From the NCBI GenBank assembly GCA_012511995.1, contig JAAZFA010000434.1, forward strand, positions 1 through 8,552: a stretch of 8,552 nucleotides of DNA, in the 5' to 3' direction. Position numbers and translations under genes: made by a program. Numbering within the stretch: the first letter of the stretch is position 1; each line of letters opens with the position of its first letter. Positions 6,764 to 8,552 of this stretch are shown here, piece by piece. The notes under the pieces were generated by a model. That model ran no database searches. It saw only the letters and a list, made by a program, of their open reading frames with translations, and was not told the origin of the DNA. Source of the DNA: Thermoproteota archaeon. Its GTDB lineage: Archaea > Thermoproteota > Bathyarchaeia > Bathyarchaeales > Bathycorpusculaceae.

Positions 6764-6772
6764 TAATAAATT
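6764..6772 (-). promoter_or_regulatory. Candidate TATA box for the DUF523 gene
   Basis: TAATTTATT on the minus strand lies 25-33 nt before the ATG at 6739. A start about 26 nt downstream of its centre falls near 6742, so the message would be almost leaderless. No Shine-Dalgarno sequence precedes the ATG, which agrees with that. Confidence 0.4.
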
Positions 6773-6773
6773 A

Positions 6774-6788
6774 GTACAAAGGTACAAA
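6774..6788. repeat. Short tandem repeat GTACAAA x2
   Basis: Two copies of GTACAAA (6774-6780 and 6782-6788) occur with an 8-bp period, directly upstream of the proposed DUF523 TATA box when read on the minus strand. They could be part of a BRE or activator site, or chance. Confidence 0.4.
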
Positions 6789-6827
6789 ATTCTCCTAAAA
6801 AAGGTCAGGTTCTTTTTTTTCTTTTCT

Positions 6828-6843
6828 TTAAAATTATTTATTA
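6828..6843 (+). promoter_or_regulatory. Candidate promoter of the small CooT-like gene
   Basis: An AT-rich element (TTAAAATTATTTATTA) lies 35-50 nt before the ATG at 6878, a suitable distance for a short-leader transcript. It follows a pyrimidine-rich tract (6811-6829). The exact TATA register is unclear. Confidence 0.35.
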
Positions 6844-6877
6844 CTTAGGACGCTTTTTTTCTATTGTGAATTAAGTA

Positions 6878-7057
6878 ATGTGTGAATTTAATGTAATATT
6901 GAACGGAAAAATAGAATTCAAAGATGTAATCTATGCCAAAACTGAAGGAAATATGATTGTAGTTAGAGATATTATGGGCGCATCTAAAGAATTTAGTGGT
7001 TATAAAATAATTGAAGTTGATGTGCCCAATGCAAGATTAGTATTAACTCAGACCTAG
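6878..7057 (+). CDS. CooT-like small protein (possible nickel-binding), 59 aa
   Basis: A short gene that is easy to miss. It starts MCEFNVILNGKIEFKDV, continues through VIYAKTEGNMIVVRDIMG and ends near IIEVDVPNARLVLTQT. An N-terminal Met-Cys followed by a small all-beta domain of about 60 residues with an 'xVxYAxxEGxxxxxRDxxG' pattern matches my knowledge of the CooT family. In Rhodospirillum rubrum CooT helps nickel insertion into CO dehydrogenase, and Cys2 binds Ni(II) at the dimer interface. Many archaeal homologues have no known role, and no CO dehydrogenase gene is in this window, so a metal function is inference. The start is fixed by the conserved Cys at position 2; a GTGA 8 nt upstream could serve as a weak ribosome binding site. 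The gene stands alone between two promoters. Confidence 0.75.
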   Translation: MCEFNVILNGKIEFKDVIYAKTEGNMIVVRDIMGASKEFSGYKIIEVDVPNARLVLTQT

Positions 7058-7081
7058 TGACGTTAGAGTTGGGCATGTAAG

Positions 7082-7113
7082 CGACATGTCGTCAATTAAA
7101 TTCCAAAGACGAC
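7082..7113. repeat. Palindrome and inverted repeat upstream of the 7181 gene
   Basis: CGACATGTCG (7082-7091) is a perfect 10-bp palindrome. Overlapping it, GTCGTC (7088-7093) pairs with GACGAC (7108-7113) across 14 nt. The group ends 11 nt before the TATA-like element at 7125. It could be an operator for the downstream pair or a weak 3' structure for the CooT-like gene; there is no following T-run typical of an archaeal terminator. Confidence 0.5.
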
Positions 7114-7124
7114 AATTCTTCTGC

Positions 7125-7132
7125 TTTATATA
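7125..7132 (+). promoter_or_regulatory. TATA box for the putative nuclease pair
   Basis: TTTATATA, continuing into TTTTAAA, is the best TATA-like element in the window. A start about 26 nt downstream (near 7155) leaves a leader of about 26 nt containing AAGGT (7169-7173) 7 nt before the ATG at 7181. Confidence 0.55.
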
Positions 7133-7180
7133 TTTTAAACAATAGATAGAATAGAAAAGCATATTTGTAAGGTACAGTCC

Positions 7181-7858
7181 ATGGGCAGCAGGGACAAATT
7201 CGATCGTGACCTCACTACACTTCTCGACCGCTTAACAGTAAACATAGAATCTACTGTAGATAATAAGCTTTCTAAGCTGAAAGAACGGTTAATTAAGCTA
7301 CACAATGAAAACCTTGTTAAAATTAACCACTCAGTAATGGAGCTTGTATGTGCCAAGCACCTAGTCGAGAAAGACTACGATATACAACTTGAATATCCCC
7401 TAAACGAACTATTAACCTGTGACTTATACGGCGTTAAGGGCTTAGGTAACTTGATAGTGGAAATCGAGACAGGTTTCATCCCACCAGAAAACGCTCTTGC
7501 CCCATTAACCTACACCTCTGCGCGACTTGCAAGCAAAATAATTAGATACAGTAGTTTCGCTGGAAAATTCGCTTTAGGAGTCCCGCCGCATTACGTCTTG
7601 CCTTTTCCTCAAACTTTAGCCAAACCACCCCGCAACCGCACAGAAGTTGAAATAGAACAAATAAAAGCCCTCTGCGATGCTTACTACCATAAACCGCCTG
7701 TAACCTTTGAAGACATATGCAATGCACGCATACAAGCAATCTATATTATCGATGTAGATCGGACTAGAGTTATAGATATTGATCCAGAAGCTTACTTGAA
7801 AAGGGCAATGCAAAAAGGTGTCGTGTTTGATTGTCTGTCACCTGAAGTGGGGCAATAA
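7181..7858 (+). CDS. Uncharacterised protein, possible divergent PD-(D/E)XK nuclease fold
   Basis: A 225-aa soluble protein that I cannot assign to a named family. Residues 5-50 are charged and heptad-like (DNKLSKLKERLIKLHNEN), suggesting a coiled coil. From about 50 the layout resembles the core of PD-(D/E)XK nucleases: a helix with Glu54 (MELVCAKHLVEKDYDIQLEY), Asp81 in CDLYG, a strand LIVEIETG with Glu94-x-Glu96, then a helix (ARLASKIIRYSSFAGKF, 114-130) followed by strand ALGVPPHYVL. The usual lysine of the (D/E)xK motif is Glu here, so activity is doubtful or uses another residue. Residues 186-201 (AIYIIDVDRTRVIDID) look like a further beta hairpin. The ATG at 7181 has AAGGT 7 nt upstream and a good TATA box. 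It is 7 nt before the GIY-YIG gene, so the two are very probably co-transcribed. The fold is a hypothesis; that this is a real gene is well supported. Confidence 0.8.
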   Translation: MGSRDKFDRDLTTLLDRLTVNIESTVDNKLSKLKERLIKLHNENLVKINHSVMELVCAKHLVEKDYDIQLEYPLNELLTCDLYGVKGLGNLIVEIETGFIPPENALAPLTYTSARLASKIIRYSSFAGKFALGVPPHYVLPFPQTLAKPPRNRTEVEIEQIKALCDAYYHKPPVTFEDICNARIQAIYIIDVDRTRVIDIDPEAYLKRAMQKGVVFDCLSPEVGQ

Positions 7859-7865
7859 CATAATC

Positions 7866-8129
7866 ATGGCCTTCTACGTATATATCCTAAAATGCTGTGA
7901 CGGAAGCTTCTACACAGGCTACACTAAAGATATTGGCGAACGTATAAGACAACATCAAACAGGAAAAGGCGCCAGATACACTAAATCACATCCGCCCGAA
8001 AGACTAGCTTATGTTGAGATTTTTAATAGCCGTAGCAAAGCAATGAAACGGGAACGGGAAATAAAGAAGCTTAACCACCTACAAAAACAGGCGCTCATAA
8101 AGAAGGATAACCAAGTAAACGGTTTTTAA
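7866..8129 (+). CDS. GIY-YIG nuclease domain protein (UPF0213/YhbQ-like)
   Basis: An 87-aa single-domain member of the GIY-YIG superfamily, whose proteins cut DNA in repair, recombination or mobile elements. The two signature strands are FYVYIL (3-8) and FYTGYT (15-20). Arg26 in ERIRQH fits the catalytic arginine, KGARYTKSHPPERLAY (34-49) is the typical central segment, and Glu63 in KAMKREREIKKL fits the metal-binding glutamate, so the active site looks intact. Length is normal for the UPF0213 group, whose exact role is not settled. The ATG at 7866 starts the protein two residues before the first strand. The frame is open to an ATG at 7818, but that would add 16 unrelated residues and overlap the preceding gene by 41 bp. 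The 7-nt gap to that gene suggests one transcript. Confidence 0.9.
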   Translation: MAFYVYILKCCDGSFYTGYTKDIGERIRQHQTGKGARYTKSHPPERLAYVEIFNSRSKAMKREREIKKLNHLQKQALIKKDNQVNGF

Positions 8130-8133
8130 GAAA

Positions 8134-8143
8134 AAGGCGCCTT
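8134..8143. repeat. 10-bp palindrome AAGGCGCCTT after the GIY-YIG gene
   Basis: A perfect palindrome 4 nt beyond the GIY-YIG stop codon. With no loop it could only form an imperfect hairpin, and no T-run follows on the plus strand, so terminator function is doubtful. Confidence 0.4.
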
Positions 8144-8192
8144 GCTGATGTATGTATTATGAAAATTAAAGCATGGTATGACTGAAGCAGTA

Positions 8193-8208
8193 ATGTGCAT
8201 AAGCACAT
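8193..8208 (-). terminator. Candidate 3' hairpin of the kinase gene
   Basis: ATGTGC and GCACAT pair perfectly around a 4-nt ATAA loop, one nucleotide beyond the stop codon of the minus-strand gene in an 80-nt convergent intergenic region. The following minus-strand sequence has only short T-runs. It may be a transcript-end structure or a binding site. Confidence 0.3.
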
Positions 8209-8209
8209 C

Positions 8210-8552
8210 TTAGATCAGAAGTGTTAACACAGCGCCTGTAATAATCGGCACCAACACATTGTCGTTGATAGGTAATGGGAGCACTTCAATAGTCATAGCT
8301 ATAGCTGCACCTATTAAAGCCAACAACGGAGAGACAAAGAATGCCCCACCAAGAAAAGCAAAAGAGAACCCTGCTATGGAACCTTCTATGGTTTTACCCT
8401 TGTTAAACGGCAAAGAGGTAGTTATCATGCCACCAAATAGTGAGGCTGTACTGTCGCCCAAACAGAAGATAGCAATGGCTGCTCCAGCAGCATTCGAAGG
8501 AAACAACAGTAACGTGACAACTATACCGAAAGCAAAATAGAGCGGTGCTGCA
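8210..8552 (-). CDS. CTP-dependent polyprenol/dolichol kinase-like membrane protein (N-terminal part off window)
   Basis: The C-terminal 114 complete codons of an integral membrane protein; the frame stays open to the right edge, so the start is outside. The key motif is CLGDSTASLFGG followed by a Lys-Thr-x-Glu-Gly-Ser-x-Ala-Gly box (KTIEGSIAG), typical of the SEC59/dolichol kinase, phytol kinase and CDP-diglyceride synthase-like group that uses CTP. Hydrophobic stretches before the motif (APLYFAFGIVVTLLLF), after it (FSFAFLGGAFFVSPLLALIGAAIAMTIEVL) and at the end (VLVPIITGAVLTLLI) are membrane segments. In archaea such enzymes are expected to phosphorylate dolichol or related isoprenoid alcohols for lipid-linked glycan or lipid recycling. 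The substrate cannot be fixed from this fragment. It is convergent with the GIY-YIG gene. Confidence 0.82.
   Translation of the reverse strand, partial: AAPLYFAFGIVVTLLLFPSNAAGAAIAIFCLGDSTASLFGGMITTSLPFNKGKTIEGSIAGFSFAFLGGAFFVSPLLALIGAAIAMTIEVLPLPINDNVLVPIITGAVLTLLI

Noticed and set aside
6811..6829. T-rich tract as a transcription terminator
   Set aside because: It lies between two divergent genes, so no gene upstream on the plus strand would end there; it more likely belongs to the promoter region of the CooT-like gene.
7616..7813. Minus-strand Cys/Tyr-rich frames within the 7181-7858 gene
   Set aside because: These are antisense shadows of a frame with good start signals, and they have no family resemblance.
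7818..7865. Upstream start for the GIY-YIG protein
   Set aside because: The 16 extra residues do not belong to the GIY-YIG domain and would overlap the preceding gene by 41 bp; the ATG at 7866 gives the standard N-terminus.
8259..8540. Plus-strand frame over the right-edge gene
   Set aside because: It is antisense to the kinase-like frame, which has clear membrane segments and the conserved GDS / KTxEGS motifs.
1..8552. CRISPR array, insertion sequence, tRNA, rRNA or phage attachment site
   Set aside because: I saw no regularly spaced repeats, transposase motifs, terminal inverted repeats or cloverleaf-like segments in reading the window.

Overview
The window looks archaeal. It carries an amino-carrier-protein (LysW) pathway operon, a divergent Lrp/AsnC regulator, A/T-rich TATA-like promoter elements, GTG starts, tight gene overlaps, and a C-terminal piece of an archaeal-type polyprenol/dolichol kinase. 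The gene content fits a TACK-type archaeon, possibly a Bathyarchaeia-like lineage. That placement is inference, because there is no rRNA or other phylogenetic marker here.

Positions 1-5627, minus strand: a six-gene operon read right to left as lysW-lysX-lysY-lysZ-lysJ-lysK. lysK runs off the left edge just before its end. LysW is a small zinc protein ending in EDWGE. LysX joins the alpha-amino group of 2-aminoadipate (or glutamate) to the C-terminal Glu of LysW. LysZ phosphorylates the side-chain carboxylate, LysY reduces it to the semialdehyde, LysJ transaminates it, and LysK releases lysine (or ornithine). Neighbouring genes overlap or nearly touch, apart from a 65-nt gap between lysW and lysX. 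The window holds one set of carrier-pathway genes and no aminoadipate-forming genes, so it does not decide between lysine, arginine or both. The LysX-like ligase is unusual: it has an insertion of roughly 75 residues between its metal-binding strands.

Positions 5628-5874: the divergent promoter region between lysW and the regulator gene. Positions 5875-6285, plus strand: an Lrp/AsnC regulator, plausibly a LysM-like regulator of the operon. Its 3' end overlaps by 32 bp a convergent DUF523/TudS-like gene (6254-6739, minus) that keeps three conserved cysteines.

Positions 6740-8129, plus strand: an easily missed 59-aa CooT-like protein (6878-7057) starting Met-Cys. It is followed by a two-gene unit (7181-8129): an uncharacterised 225-aa protein that I read as a possible divergent PD-(D/E)XK nuclease-fold protein, and a small GIY-YIG nuclease-domain protein 7 nt downstream. 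At the right edge (8210-8552, minus) is the C-terminal part of a membrane CTP-dependent polyprenol/dolichol-kinase-like protein.

Most noteworthy: the enlarged LysX-like ligase, the putative PD-(D/E)XK plus GIY-YIG pair, and the small CooT-like gene. I saw no CRISPR array, insertion sequence, tRNA or rRNA.
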